This document shows, piece after piece, positions 28,309 to 36,894 of a stretch of DNA of 64,000 nucleotides (position 1 is its first letter; each line of letters begins with the position of its first letter). The stretch comes from Methylomonas methanica (GTDB taxonomy: Bacteria; Pseudomonadota; Gammaproteobacteria; Methylococcales; Methylomonadaceae). Below the pieces are notes generated by a model. That model did not search any database. It was given only the letters and a program-made list of their open reading frames with translations, and was not told the DNA's origin. The translations under genes and the position numbers were made by a program. Location of the stretch: assembly GCF_001644035.1 (NCBI RefSeq), contig NZ_LUUG01000073.1:1-64000 (forward strand), written 5' to 3'.

Positions 28309-28650
28309 ATGAAAGACTATGCAGATGTACGCGACCAATTGTTGAATATGTTGGAAGACCTGGACGACAGACTGGGGAAAATCACCGAAGACGTCAGACA
28401 CACCGATAAACCGCTGGCCCAGGATTTTTCCGAACAGGCCGTCGAAACCGAAAACGACGAGGTATTGGACGCACTGGGCAACGCCACGCGCGACGAAGTC
28501 GAAAAAATTAAACAAGCCATTTCCCGTATCGATGCCGGTACCTACGGCATTTGCCTAAGCTGCGGCGAACCCATTAAAAAGGAACGCTTGGCTGCGGTAC
28601 CCTACGCCAATCAATGCATTCGCTGCGCCGAAAAAAGCCAGCACCGCTAG
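28309..28650 (+). CDS. DksA/TraR-family zinc-finger protein
   Basis: 113 aa. A coiled-coil N-terminus (residues about 10-70) and a C-terminal four-cysteine zinc finger CLSCGEPIKKERLAAVPYA then CIRC. Shorter than DksA (about 150 aa) and without the usual DxxDxA tip motif in clear form, so it may be a DksA-like regulator or a general TraR-family protein. GGAG precedes the ATG. It stands alone, divergent from the MoxR operon. Confidence 0.88.
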   Translation: MKDYADVRDQLLNMLEDLDDRLGKITEDVRHTDKPLAQDFSEQAVETENDEVLDALGNATRDEVEKIKQAISRIDAGTYGICLSCGEPIKKERLAAVPYANQCIRCAEKSQHR

Positions 28651-28766
28651 GCCGATATACCTCTCGCCAGCATAAGGGGTGCTGCCATGGACGAATAAGC
28701 CGGCCGGTTTTGAATTGTGTACTATCCTTGCCGACGATCATTCCTTTTATTGCTGGGACATAAATC

Positions 28767-29804
28767 ATGGATATCGCCGAACTATTGACCTTTTCCGTCA
28801 AAAACAAAGCCTCCGACTTGCATCTTTCCGCCGGCTTACCGCCGATGATCCGGGTGGACGGCGACATCCGCCGCATCAATATCCCCTCCTTAAACCACAA
28901 GGAAGTTCATGCACTGATTTACGACATCATGAACGACAAGCAGCGCCGCGATTACGAAGAATTTCTGGAAACCGACTTTTCTTTCGCGCTGCCCGGCGTG
29001 GCTCGCTTCCGGGTGAATGCTTTCAATCAGGATAGGGGCGCCGGCGCGGTATTCCGGACCATTCCCTCTAAGGTGTTAACCCTGGAAGACCTGGACGCGC
29101 CAAAGTTTTTTGCGGAACTGTGTACCAAACCGCGCGGCCTGATTCTGGTCACCGGGCCGACCGGTTCCGGTAAATCCACGACGCTGGCCGCGATGGTGAA
29201 TCATATTAACTCCAACGACTACGCGCATATCCTGACGGTCGAAGATCCTATCGAGTTCGTGCACGAAAGCCAAAAATGCTTGATCAACCAACGCGAAGTA
29301 CACCGCGACACGCTGGGTTTTAACGAAGCCTTGCGCTCGGCCTTGCGGGAAGACCCGGACATTATTCTGGTGGGCGAGATGCGGGACTTGGAAACCATTC
29401 GTCTGGCCTTGACCGCCGCGGAAACCGGCCACTTGGTATTCGGCACCTTACACACCACTTCGGCCGCAAAAACCATAGACCGGATTATCGACGTGTTCCC
29501 CGCTGCGGAAAAAGACATGATACGGGCCATGCTCTCCGAATCCTTGCAGGCGGTTATTTCGCAAACCCTATTAAAAAAAGTCGGCGGCGGCCGGATTGCT
29601 GCGCACGAAATCATGGTCGGCACCCCGGCCATCCGCAACCTGATCCGCGAAGCCAAGGTGGCGCAGATGTATTCGGCCATTCAAACCGGCCGCAAAGACG
29701 GTATGCAAACCCTGGATCAGAATCTGAAGGAATTGGTCGATAAAGGCCTGATCACCGCAAAAGGCGCAATGGTCAAGGCCGTCAACAAAGACATGTTCCG
29801 TTAA
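28767..29804 (+). CDS. pilT: Type IV pilus retraction ATPase PilT
   Basis: 345 aa, standard length. It has the N-terminal PAS-like domain (ASDLHLSAGLPPMIRVDGDIRR), Walker A GPTGSGKSTT, Asp box and Walker B (DPDIILVGEMRDLETI), and the His box GHLVFGTLHT. PilT drives pilus retraction for twitching and DNA uptake. It is followed 15 bp later by pilU. Confidence 0.97.
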   Translation: MDIAELLTFSVKNKASDLHLSAGLPPMIRVDGDIRRINIPSLNHKEVHALIYDIMNDKQRRDYEEFLETDFSFALPGVARFRVNAFNQDRGAGAVFRTIPSKVLTLEDLDAPKFFAELCTKPRGLILVTGPTGSGKSTTLAAMVNHINSNDYAHILTVEDPIEFVHESQKCLINQREVHRDTLGFNEALRSALREDPDIILVGEMRDLETIRLALTAAETGHLVFGTLHTTSAAKTIDRIIDVFPAAEKDMIRAMLSESLQAVISQTLLKKVGGGRIAAHEIMVGTPAIRNLIREAKVAQMYSAIQTGRKDGMQTLDQNLKELVDKGLITAKGAMVKAVNKDMFR

Positions 29805-29819
29805 TTTTTAGGAGGCGTC

Positions 29820-30953
29820 ATGGACTTTAAAGCCCTATTGGCCCTGATGGTTGAAAAGAAAGCGTCCGACTTGTTTATCACCGCCGGCCGGCCACCGTCG
29901 ATGAAAGTCAACGGCAAAGTCGTCGAAGTGTCCAAAACCATTTTAAATAGCGAACAGACCATGATGCTGGTCCTTAGCATCATGTCGCAACGCCAACGCG
30001 ACGAATTTGAAAACACTCGCGAATGCCAGTTTGCCTTGAGCGTCCACGATTTGGGCCGGTTCCGGGTCAGCGCCTTTACCCAGCGCGACTCGGCCGGCAT
30101 GGTGTTGCGCCGCATCGAAACCACCATCCCCAGCGCCGAAGACTTACATCTGCCGCCGGTGTTGAAAGAACTGATCATGTACAAACGCGGTCTGGTAATG
30201 TTCGTTGGCGCCACCGGTACCGGTAAATCCACCTCATTGGCAGCGCTGATTCGGCACCGCAACGAAAACAGCAGCGGCCATATCATTTCCATAGAAGACC
30301 CTATCGAGTTTATCCATCCGCACAAAGGCTGCATCATCACCCAGCGCGAAGTGGGCCTGGATACCGAGTCGTTTGAAGTGGCGTTAAAAAACACGCTGCG
30401 GCAAGCGCCGGATGTGATTCTGATTGGCGAGGTGAGAAGCCGGGACACCATGCAGCACGCCATCACCTTCGCCGAAACCGGCCATTTGTGCGTCTGCACC
30501 CTGCACGCCAATAACGCCAACCAGGCCATCGACCGCATTCTGCATTTTTTCCCGGAAGAAATGCATGGGCAATTATTCATGGACTTGTCGCTTAACCTGC
30601 GCGGCATTGTCGCTCAGCAATTGATTCAACGCGCCGACGGCAAAGGTCGCTACCCGGCTATCGAGATTCTGCTGAATACGCCTTTGGTATCGGACATGGT
30701 CCGTAAGGGTGAAGTGCATAAATTAAAAGAACTAATGAAAAGCTCGCGCGAGCATGGCATGCAGACTTTCGATCAAGCGCTTTACGATCTGTATACAGCC
30801 GGTAAAATTGGTTACGATGACGCGCTGCACGCTGCCGACTCCCGCAATGAGGTACGCCTGATGATTAAACTGGGCGCCGAGAACGTCAATTTCGAAACCG
30901 CAGGCATGACCCTGGCCGAAAACGACGACGAGGGGGGCAGTCTTTTTAAATAA
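29820..30953 (+). CDS. pilU: PilT-dependent retraction ATPase PilU
   Basis: 377 aa. Same fold as PilT, with Walker A GATGTGKSTS, Walker B (APDVILIGEVRSRDTM) and a longer C-terminus. The motifs are intact. PilU supports retraction but needs PilT. An excellent AGGAGG lies just before the ATG and the pair is an operon. Confidence 0.96.
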   Translation: MDFKALLALMVEKKASDLFITAGRPPSMKVNGKVVEVSKTILNSEQTMMLVLSIMSQRQRDEFENTRECQFALSVHDLGRFRVSAFTQRDSAGMVLRRIETTIPSAEDLHLPPVLKELIMYKRGLVMFVGATGTGKSTSLAALIRHRNENSSGHIISIEDPIEFIHPHKGCIITQREVGLDTESFEVALKNTLRQAPDVILIGEVRSRDTMQHAITFAETGHLCVCTLHANNANQAIDRILHFFPEEMHGQLFMDLSLNLRGIVAQQLIQRADGKGRYPAIEILLNTPLVSDMVRKGEVHKLKELMKSSREHGMQTFDQALYDLYTAGKIGYDDALHAADSRNEVRLMIKLGAENVNFETAGMTLAENDDEGGSLFK

Positions 30954-30970
30954 CCCTGGATATAGCTCGC

Positions 30971-32266
30971 TTGTATACATTTAGTACTAGTAAAGTCGCT
31001 CTACAAAACGCCGGATCGGCACTGTTATTAACCCGGCCCTTAAATACCGTTCGCCCTGAGCCTGTCGAAGGGCCCGCCCGGCCAGGCTTCGACAGGCTCA
31101 GCCCGAACGGAATACCAGAGATAATTAGGGCCGGGTTCATAATCGCATTGCTGGCGGGCTGCGCCTCGCAGCCGCCGGTCGGCGATAAATCAAATAATCG
31201 CGTTCGCACACCCACCCAACAAACCGCGCCCAACCAGTCGCGCCAAGCGACACCAGACTTGCGGCCATTCGCCAGCGTCGGCGGCTATCATGCCACGGCA
31301 GTCAGCGGCGATTACGCCAGGTATCCGGCCCTGAACCAGTTCATCGAACAGATGGTGCAGAAACATGGTTTTAACCGCGAGTATCTGCAAGGCCTATTCT
31401 CGCAAGCCAAACGCAAGCAGTGGACGCTGGACTACCTGGCCAAATCGGATCAGGGCATGAAAGGCAAACCCAGCAAAGGCGGCTGGACCCGCTATCGCGC
31501 ACAATTTCTGGACGACCGACATATCAACGCCGGTATCAGTTTCTGGCAACAGCATCATGCAACGCTGCAACGCGCCAGCCAGCAATACGGCGTGCCGGCC
31601 GAATACATCCTGGGCATCATGGCGGTGGAAACCACCTTTGGTAGTTTCGTCGGCAATCATAGAATCATCGATGCGTTAACTACCTTAGGTTTTGACTATC
31701 AGCGGCGCGGCGAATATTTCCGCAGCGAGCTGGAAAACTTTCTGGTGATGAGCAGGACTGAAAGCCTGGACCCCGGCAAGCCGGTCGGCTCCTTCGCCGG
31801 GGCGATGGGTCTTGGCCAATTTATGCCCAGCAGCTTTTTGCAATGGGCAGTGGACTTTAACGGCGACGGCCGCCGTGACCTGTGGAACCCCGAAGACGTC
31901 ATCGGCAGTGTCGCTAACTATTTTGCGCAACACGGTTGGCAAACTGGCCAACCCATTGTCTCGCGGACGCGCGGCAGTTTTAGCGGCATCGACAGTTTGG
32001 AGCCGGGCGCCGACCATGCTTATCCTTTGGATACCTTGGTTAAAGCGGGTGTAGAACCGGCTGATTCATGTGCTTGCGATTATCCGTTACGGCTGTTGTT
32101 GCTCAGGCATCAAAGTAAGGACGAGTACTTACTGGGACACCCTAACTTTTACGCGATTACCCGGTACAACCAGAGTACGCATTATGCGATGGCGGTGCAT
32201 GAGTTGGCGTTGGCGATTAAGAGGGGGTATCAGAGGGTGGCGGGGGGACGTGATATTGCCGGATAG
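30971..32266 (+). CDS. MltB-like lytic murein transglycosylase with repeat-disrupted N-terminus
   Basis: 431 aa if translated from TTG at 30971; this start is uncertain. The catalytic domain begins near residue 105 (YPALNQFIEQMVQKHGFNREYLQGLF) with the catalytic Glu in GIMAVETTFGSF and the MltB/SltB pattern MGLGQFMPSSFLQWAVDFNGDGRRDLWN. It cleaves peptidoglycan to 1,6-anhydromuropeptides. A lipobox-like LLAGC lies at residue 64, after a signal-like stretch that has lost a good start codon. Residues about 27-47 (VRPEPVEGP...FDRLSPNG) are encoded by a dispersed palindrome. Confidence 0.85.
   Translation: MYTFSTSKVALQNAGSALLLTRPLNTVRPEPVEGPARPGFDRLSPNGIPEIIRAGFIIALLAGCASQPPVGDKSNNRVRTPTQQTAPNQSRQATPDLRPFASVGGYHATAVSGDYARYPALNQFIEQMVQKHGFNREYLQGLFSQAKRKQWTLDYLAKSDQGMKGKPSKGGWTRYRAQFLDDRHINAGISFWQQHHATLQRASQQYGVPAEYILGIMAVETTFGSFVGNHRIIDALTTLGFDYQRRGEYFRSELENFLVMSRTESLDPGKPVGSFAGAMGLGQFMPSSFLQWAVDFNGDGRRDLWNPEDVIGSVANYFAQHGWQTGQPIVSRTRGSFSGIDSLEPGADHAYPLDTLVKAGVEPADSCACDYPLRLLLLRHQSKDEYLLGHPNFYAITRYNQSTHYAMAVHELALAIKRGYQRVAGGRDIAG
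31025..31142. repeat. Composite palindrome: outer TTATTAACCCGGCCC arms around an RPEPVEG-type palindrome
   Basis: Outer arms TTATTAACCCGGCCCT (31025-31040) and AGGGCCGGGTTCATAA (31127-31142). Inner arms CGTTCGCCCTGAGCCTGTCG (from 31048) and CGACAGGCTCAGCCCGAACG (31090-31109). The inner part belongs to the widespread bacterial repeat that in one frame reads RPEPVEG...FDRLSPNG. It lies in the N-terminal frame of the MltB-like gene. The outer arms recur at 38235-38369 around a different core. Confidence 0.85.
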
Positions 32267-32267
32267 G

Positions 32268-32350
32268 TTTTGTGTCGCTGTCGCGACGGTTTTTTAAATG
32301 TCGGGTCTCGGCCCGACATCAAACCCAGCCGTCGCGCCAGCGACACAAAA
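32268..32350. repeat. Palindrome with GTCGCGCCAGCGACAC module
   Basis: Arms TTTTGTGTCGCTGTCGCGACGG (22 bp, 32268-32289) and the matching CCGTCGCGCCAGCGACACAA at its right end, around an inner GTCGGG...CCCGAC hairpin. The right half equals the tails of the repeats at 1-190 and 21766-21957. It lies between convergent mltB-like and MBL genes, where it may terminate both. Confidence 0.75.
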
Positions 32351-32374
32351 CACTACCGCAAAGTCAGAACTAAC

Positions 32375-33274
32375 TTATTCAGAAGCCCCAGAGTTCAACA
32401 ACTCAAACCCCTCCCCCTCCCGAGCCAAACAAACCAAAACCTCACTCGCGTCTGCCGGCAAAAGCGATTCAAAAACCGCCTCCAAATCAGTATCACTCCG
32501 CGTCGGCTCATGATGCGTCAAAAACAGCCGCTTTGCGCCCGCCTGTGCCGCGAAATTCATCGCCGAACGATACGTACCGTGACCCCAACCATGCCTGTTG
32601 GCATATTCGGCGTCGGTGTAGGAGCTGTCCATAATCAACGCATCGACGCCAGCCATCGCCGCAATCACTTCCTCGTGTTTTTGCTCGATCAGTTCCTGCA
32701 TGGCCGGGTAGCCCGGATGGTCCGGCTGATAAGGATTGAGTTGCGGTTCGTAATCGCCGGTAAAAAACAGGGAACTGCCGTCGACGTCCTCGAGGCGATA
32801 GCCAAAGTTATATACCGGATGATTCAATACCGTCGGTGTCACCCGCACGTTGCCCACCGTAATAGGCGCATTGGCTTTCAATGTGAAATAGCGCACCTCG
32901 GCTTTTAACTGCGCTTCGCTGATCGGAAAATAGCTGTGCTGCAATTGCACATGCATCGCCCGTTCGATACCTTGATGAGTCAAAGGCTCCAGGCCGCCGT
33001 AGATGTTGATGATATTGCCGGCCTTGAACATCGGCAAGAAAAACGGCAAGCCTTGTATATGGTCCCAATGGGTATGGGTAATCAGGATGTGCGCGGTCAG
33101 CGGGTGTTTTTGCAAGCTCTGAGCCAGCGCGTGGATACCGGTGCCGGCATCCAGGATGATTAAATCGCCGGCACTGCTGGTGACTTCGATACAAGTGGTG
33201 TTGCCGCCATATTTGACCGTGCTGGGCCCCGGCGTGGCGATTGAGCCGCGCACGCCCCAGAATTTGAATTTCAT
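32375..33274 (-). CDS. MBL-fold metal-dependent hydrolase (PhnP/cyclic-phosphodiesterase-like)
   Basis: 299 aa. The N-terminus MKFKFWGVRGSIATPG and the metal-binding motif THTHWDHIQGLPFF, with later His and Asp ligands (LNHPVYNFGYRLE, FTGDYEP, LIMDSSY, FLTHHEP), are those of the metallo-beta-lactamase fold hydrolases related to RNase Z and PhnP. Most members cleave phosphodiesters. It lies 22 bp downstream of polA on the same strand and may share its transcript. Substrate unknown. Confidence 0.85.
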   Translation of the reverse strand: MKFKFWGVRGSIATPGPSTVKYGGNTTCIEVTSSAGDLIILDAGTGIHALAQSLQKHPLTAHILITHTHWDHIQGLPFFLPMFKAGNIINIYGGLEPLTHQGIERAMHVQLQHSYFPISEAQLKAEVRYFTLKANAPITVGNVRVTPTVLNHPVYNFGYRLEDVDGSSLFFTGDYEPQLNPYQPDHPGYPAMQELIEQKHEEVIAAMAGVDALIMDSSYTDAEYANRHGWGHGTYRSAMNFAAQAGAKRLFLTHHEPTRSDTDLEAVFESLLPADASEVLVCLAREGEGFELLNSGASE

Positions 33275-33296
33275 GTTTTATCGGCCCCTGTAACAC

Positions 33297-36131
33297 TCAA
33301 TGGGCTTCGTCCCAGTTTTCGCCGCTGCCGACTTCCACCAGCAAAGGCACATGCAGCTCGGCGGCGCCGGACATAATGCCGCGAATGGTTTCCATATGTT
33401 CCGCCAAGCGCGATTCGGCGACTTCGAATACCAATTCGTCGTGCACTTGCATGATCATTTTCACATCCGGGTTATCCGCGCCTATCCAGGCGTCGCAAGC
33501 CAGCATGGCCCGCTTGATGATGTCGGCGGCGGTACCTTGCATCGGCGCGTTGATAGCGGTGCGCTCGGCGTACTGGCGCATCGCGGCGTTGCGGGAGTTG
33601 ATTTCCGGCAAATATAAGCGGCGGCCGAAGATGGTTTCGACGTAGCCTTGCTGCTTAGCCAGTTCGCGGGTGTTGTCCATATACTGTTTCACGCCGGGGT
33701 AACGACTGAAGTATAAATCTATGTACGCCTGGGCCTGATTGCGCGGCAAACCTAATTGCTGCGCCAAACCAAACGCGGACATGCCGTAGATCAAGCCAAA
33801 ATTGATGGCCTTGGCCGAGCGACGCAGATCATGAGTGACTTGCTCCAGCTCTACTTCAAACACTTCTGCGGCCGTGGCGCTGTGCACGTCCACGCCTTGC
33901 GAAAACGCCGCCAGCAGGCCGGCATCGCCGGACAGGTGAGCCATAATGCGTAGTTCGATCTGCGAATAATCGGCGGCGACAATTTTATAGCCGGGCGGGG
34001 CGATGAAGGCCTGGCGGATTTTGCGGCCTTCTTCACTACGAATCGGGATATTTTGCAGATTGGGATCGGACGAAGACAAACGCCCGGTCGCGGCCACGGC
34101 CTGATGATAAGACGTGTGCACTCGGCCTGTGCGGTCGTTAACCTGTTGCGGCAGTTTGTCGGTGTAGGTGGATTTGAGTTTGCTCATGCCGCGAAAATCC
34201 AGAATCAACTTCGGCAAGGCATAATCCACGGCCAGTTCCTGCAAGACCGATTCGTCGGTAGAGGGCTGGCCTTTTGGGGTTTTCTTCAACACCGGCAAGC
34301 TCAAGCGGTCGTACAAGATTTCCTGAATCTGCTTGGGTGAACCGAGATTGAACGCCGATCCGGCCAGATCGTGCGCTTGCTGCTCAATACCTATCATCCG
34401 GTTCGCCAGTTCCAGACTTTGCTGGGCCAGCATCGCGCTGTCTATCAGTACGCCGTTTTCCTCGATCCGCGCCAGCACGCTGATCAGCGGCACTTCAATT
34501 TCGTTATACAAAGCCCACAAACTGGGCTGCTGCTGCAATTGCGCGGACAAGGTTTGATGCAGGCGCAAGGTGATGTCGGCATCCTCGGCGGCGTATTCGC
34601 TAGCTTGTTCGATAGCCACCTCGGCAAAGCCGATCTGCTTGGTGCCCTTACCGGCCACGTCTTCAAAATGAATAGTGTCCACGCCCAGGTAATGCTTGGC
34701 CAGATCGTCCATATTGTGCTTGGTCGCGGTGCTGTTCAACACGTAAGATTCCAGCATGGTATCGTGTTGGATGCCGCGCAGCGCGATGCCGTGATTGACC
34801 AGAACATGGCTATCGTATTTCAGGTTTTGGCCCAGCTTGGGCTTATTCGGGTCTTCCAATAGGGGTTTCAAAGCATCCAAAACAGTTTGCCGATCCAACT
34901 GAGCTGGCGCATCGGGATAGTCGTGGGCTACTGGCAAATAAGCGGCCTGGCCGGCATCGACTGCAAACGACACCCCGACGATGTGCGCATCGCTGTAATT
35001 TAGGCTGGTGGTTTCGGTGTCGAAGGCAAACAGCTCGGCTTGCTGGAGTTTTTCCAGCCAGGCATCGAAATCGGTTTGAGTGAGGATGGTTTGGTAATCC
35101 CGAGCTAGCGCAGCCTTCGGCTCCGCCTCTCCAGCGGGAGAAGGCTGGATTGAGGATGCCGAAGAATCGTTGTTTGCATTTCCCCTCGGCAACTGCTCCC
35201 TGCGTTGCCCTACCTCCTGCATCCGTGCAGTCGTCACCACTCCCTCTCCCGCTGGAGAGGGAGTTGAACTGTCGCCATTCAAGGTTTTCAACCAACTGCT
35301 AAAACCCAAATGGCCCAACTGATTTTTAAGGGCCGCCATGTCCGGCTCCTTGCGTTTCAAATCCTCCAGGCTGTAATGCAAGGCCACGTCGCATTTGATG
35401 CTAGTCAGTTCACGGGATAAGGGTAACTGCCCCAAGGCCTCGCGCAAGTTATCTCCGATCTTGCCCTTGATCTCGTCGGCGCGGGCCATCAGATTGTCCA
35501 GCGTGCCGTATTCCTGCAACCACTTGGCGGCGGTCTTAGGACCCACTTTCGGCACGCCGGGGATGTTATCCACCGCATCGCCCATCAGCGCCAGATAATC
35601 GATGATTTGCTCCGGTTTGACGCCGAATTTGTCCAGCACGCCCTGAATATCCATGCGGGTGTTGGTCATGGTGTTTTCCAGGGTGATTTGCTCGTTCACC
35701 AGCTGCGCCATGTCCTTATCGCCGGTGGAAATAATCACCTCAAAACCTTGCCGCGCGGCGTTCTGCGCGAGGCTACCCAGCACGTCGTCGGCTTCTACGC
35801 CGTGTTCGATAATCAGCGGCAAACCCAGCGAGCGGATCAAGTCGTGCAAGGGGGCAATTTGTACCCGCAGATCGTCCGGCATCGGCGGCCGATGCGCTTT
35901 GTATTGATCGTATAAATCATGCCTGAAGGTCTTGCCCGGCGCATCGAACACCACGGTGATATAGGGGGTGTTGTAATCGTTGATCAGCTTGCGCAGCATG
36001 TTGGACACACCGTAAACGGCGTTAGTCGGCTCGCCCTGGGCATTGGTCAACGGTGGTACCGCGTGGAAGGCGCGAAACAGAAACGACGAGCCGTCGACCA
36101 GGATCAATTTATTAGCAGCGGATTCGGACAT
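33297..36131 (-). CDS. polA: DNA polymerase I with repeat-derived linker
   Basis: 944 aa against about 928 in E. coli. Residues 1-285 are the 5'-nuclease domain (LILVDGSSFLFRAFHA, STGDKDMAQLV, GDAVDNIPGVPKVGPKTA). The 3'-5' exonuclease has its active-site DTETTS, so proofreading should be intact. The polymerase domain carries DYSQIELRIMAHLSGD, FGLIYGMSAFGLA and QVHDELVFEV. Residues about 287-341, at the junction where E. coli PolI is cleaved to give Klenow fragment, are low-complexity (PSPAGEGVV...QPSPAGEAEP) and encoded by a dispersed repeat in frame. Function: Okazaki-fragment maturation and repair. Confidence 0.97.
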   Translation of the reverse strand: MSESAANKLILVDGSSFLFRAFHAVPPLTNAQGEPTNAVYGVSNMLRKLINDYNTPYITVVFDAPGKTFRHDLYDQYKAHRPPMPDDLRVQIAPLHDLIRSLGLPLIIEHGVEADDVLGSLAQNAARQGFEVIISTGDKDMAQLVNEQITLENTMTNTRMDIQGVLDKFGVKPEQIIDYLALMGDAVDNIPGVPKVGPKTAAKWLQEYGTLDNLMARADEIKGKIGDNLREALGQLPLSRELTSIKCDVALHYSLEDLKRKEPDMAALKNQLGHLGFSSWLKTLNGDSSTPSPAGEGVVTTARMQEVGQRREQLPRGNANNDSSASSIQPSPAGEAEPKAALARDYQTILTQTDFDAWLEKLQQAELFAFDTETTSLNYSDAHIVGVSFAVDAGQAAYLPVAHDYPDAPAQLDRQTVLDALKPLLEDPNKPKLGQNLKYDSHVLVNHGIALRGIQHDTMLESYVLNSTATKHNMDDLAKHYLGVDTIHFEDVAGKGTKQIGFAEVAIEQASEYAAEDADITLRLHQTLSAQLQQQPSLWALYNEIEVPLISVLARIEENGVLIDSAMLAQQSLELANRMIGIEQQAHDLAGSAFNLGSPKQIQEILYDRLSLPVLKKTPKGQPSTDESVLQELAVDYALPKLILDFRGMSKLKSTYTDKLPQQVNDRTGRVHTSYHQAVAATGRLSSSDPNLQNIPIRSEEGRKIRQAFIAPPGYKIVAADYSQIELRIMAHLSGDAGLLAAFSQGVDVHSATAAEVFEVELEQVTHDLRRSAKAINFGLIYGMSAFGLAQQLGLPRNQAQAYIDLYFSRYPGVKQYMDNTRELAKQQGYVETIFGRRLYLPEINSRNAAMRQYAERTAINAPMQGTAADIIKRAMLACDAWIGADNPDVKMIMQVHDELVFEVAESRLAEHMETIRGIMSGAAELHVPLLVEVGSGENWDEAH
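35110..35270. repeat. Dispersed palindromic repeat inserted in frame in polA
   Basis: It contains the hairpins TCTCCAGCGGGAGA (35128-35141) and TCCCTCTCC/GGAGAGGGA (35241-35249 and 35254-35262). The middle (35185-35238, from CTCGGCAACTGCTCCCTGCG) resembles the intergenic element at 52950-52998. The TCTCCAGCGGGAGA module recurs exactly at 61406-61419. It has no stop in the polA frame. Confidence 0.8.
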
Positions 36132-36294
36132 GTAGAGTCAACAAACAACAAGTAGGGTTCTCGCAAAGATACAGGGCCAAGCTAATGGCTGCAAGTGCGT
36201 TATTACCAGTCGGCGGCGCGGATGCTTGACTGGAATGCTGGCAATCGACTATTTTGCTCAAGGCTTTCAATCAGCTTTCCACGTGAGTTCAGTT

Positions 36295-36894
36295 ATGGTA
36301 TTTCAGCAGCATTGCCTTAGCCCGGAAGAATATCTTCGGGGCGAATTAATAGCCGACACTAAGCACCAATTATTGGACGGAATACCCCATCGAATGCCGT
36401 ATGTCAGTTCGGATCATAATTTGATAACTGGGAATATTGCCTGCGAACTAAAACAACGGCTAAAAGACACGCCATGTAAAACGCTAATAGCTGACATGAA
36501 ACTGCGCGTGGCCGACGATTTTTTCTATCCCGATGTGATGGTGGTTTGCAACGAGGATAGCGTGGACCCTTACTATAAAACCGCGCCGACTATCATCATC
36601 GAGGTGCTGTCAAAAACCACCCGCAAATTTGATCAAACTCTAAAGCGCCTGCGCTGCCAGAACATCCCAAGCCTGGAAGAATATGTATTGATAGAACAGG
36701 ATAAAGGTGAAATTCAACTGTTTAGCCGAGCGCACAACTGGCAGTCGTTTTATTTTTACCTGGGTGACCGGATTAGTTTTGCATCCTTAGACATCAGCAT
36801 CGCTGTCGAAGACATTTACGAGCGCGTCGACAACGAAGACGTCCTGAGTTTCTTACAGCAAAAACAGCAAGAAGCCTTGCAATCTGCGTCTTAA
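36295..36894 (+). CDS. Uma2-family (PD-(D/E)XK) putative endonuclease
   Basis: 199 aa from the ATG at 36295. Family pattern of Uma2/DUF820: CLSPEEYLRGE, YPDVMVVCNE, TIIIEVLSKTTRKFDQTLK, IPSLEEYVLIEQDKGEIQLFSR. The Asp in PDV, Glu in IEV and the following Lys form a PD-(D/E)XK-like site. Such genes are abundant in cyanobacteria and found in others; biological role unknown. Its last 4 bases overlap the convergent PepSY gene. Confidence 0.87.
   Translation: MVFQQHCLSPEEYLRGELIADTKHQLLDGIPHRMPYVSSDHNLITGNIACELKQRLKDTPCKTLIADMKLRVADDFFYPDVMVVCNEDSVDPYYKTAPTIIIEVLSKTTRKFDQTLKRLRCQNIPSLEEYVLIEQDKGEIQLFSRAHNWQSFYFYLGDRISFASLDISIAVEDIYERVDNEDVLSFLQQKQQEALQSAS

Noticed and set aside
36226-36294. N-terminal extension of the Uma2 protein
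   Set aside because: The family starts near CLSPEEYL, and the ATG at 36295 fits better.
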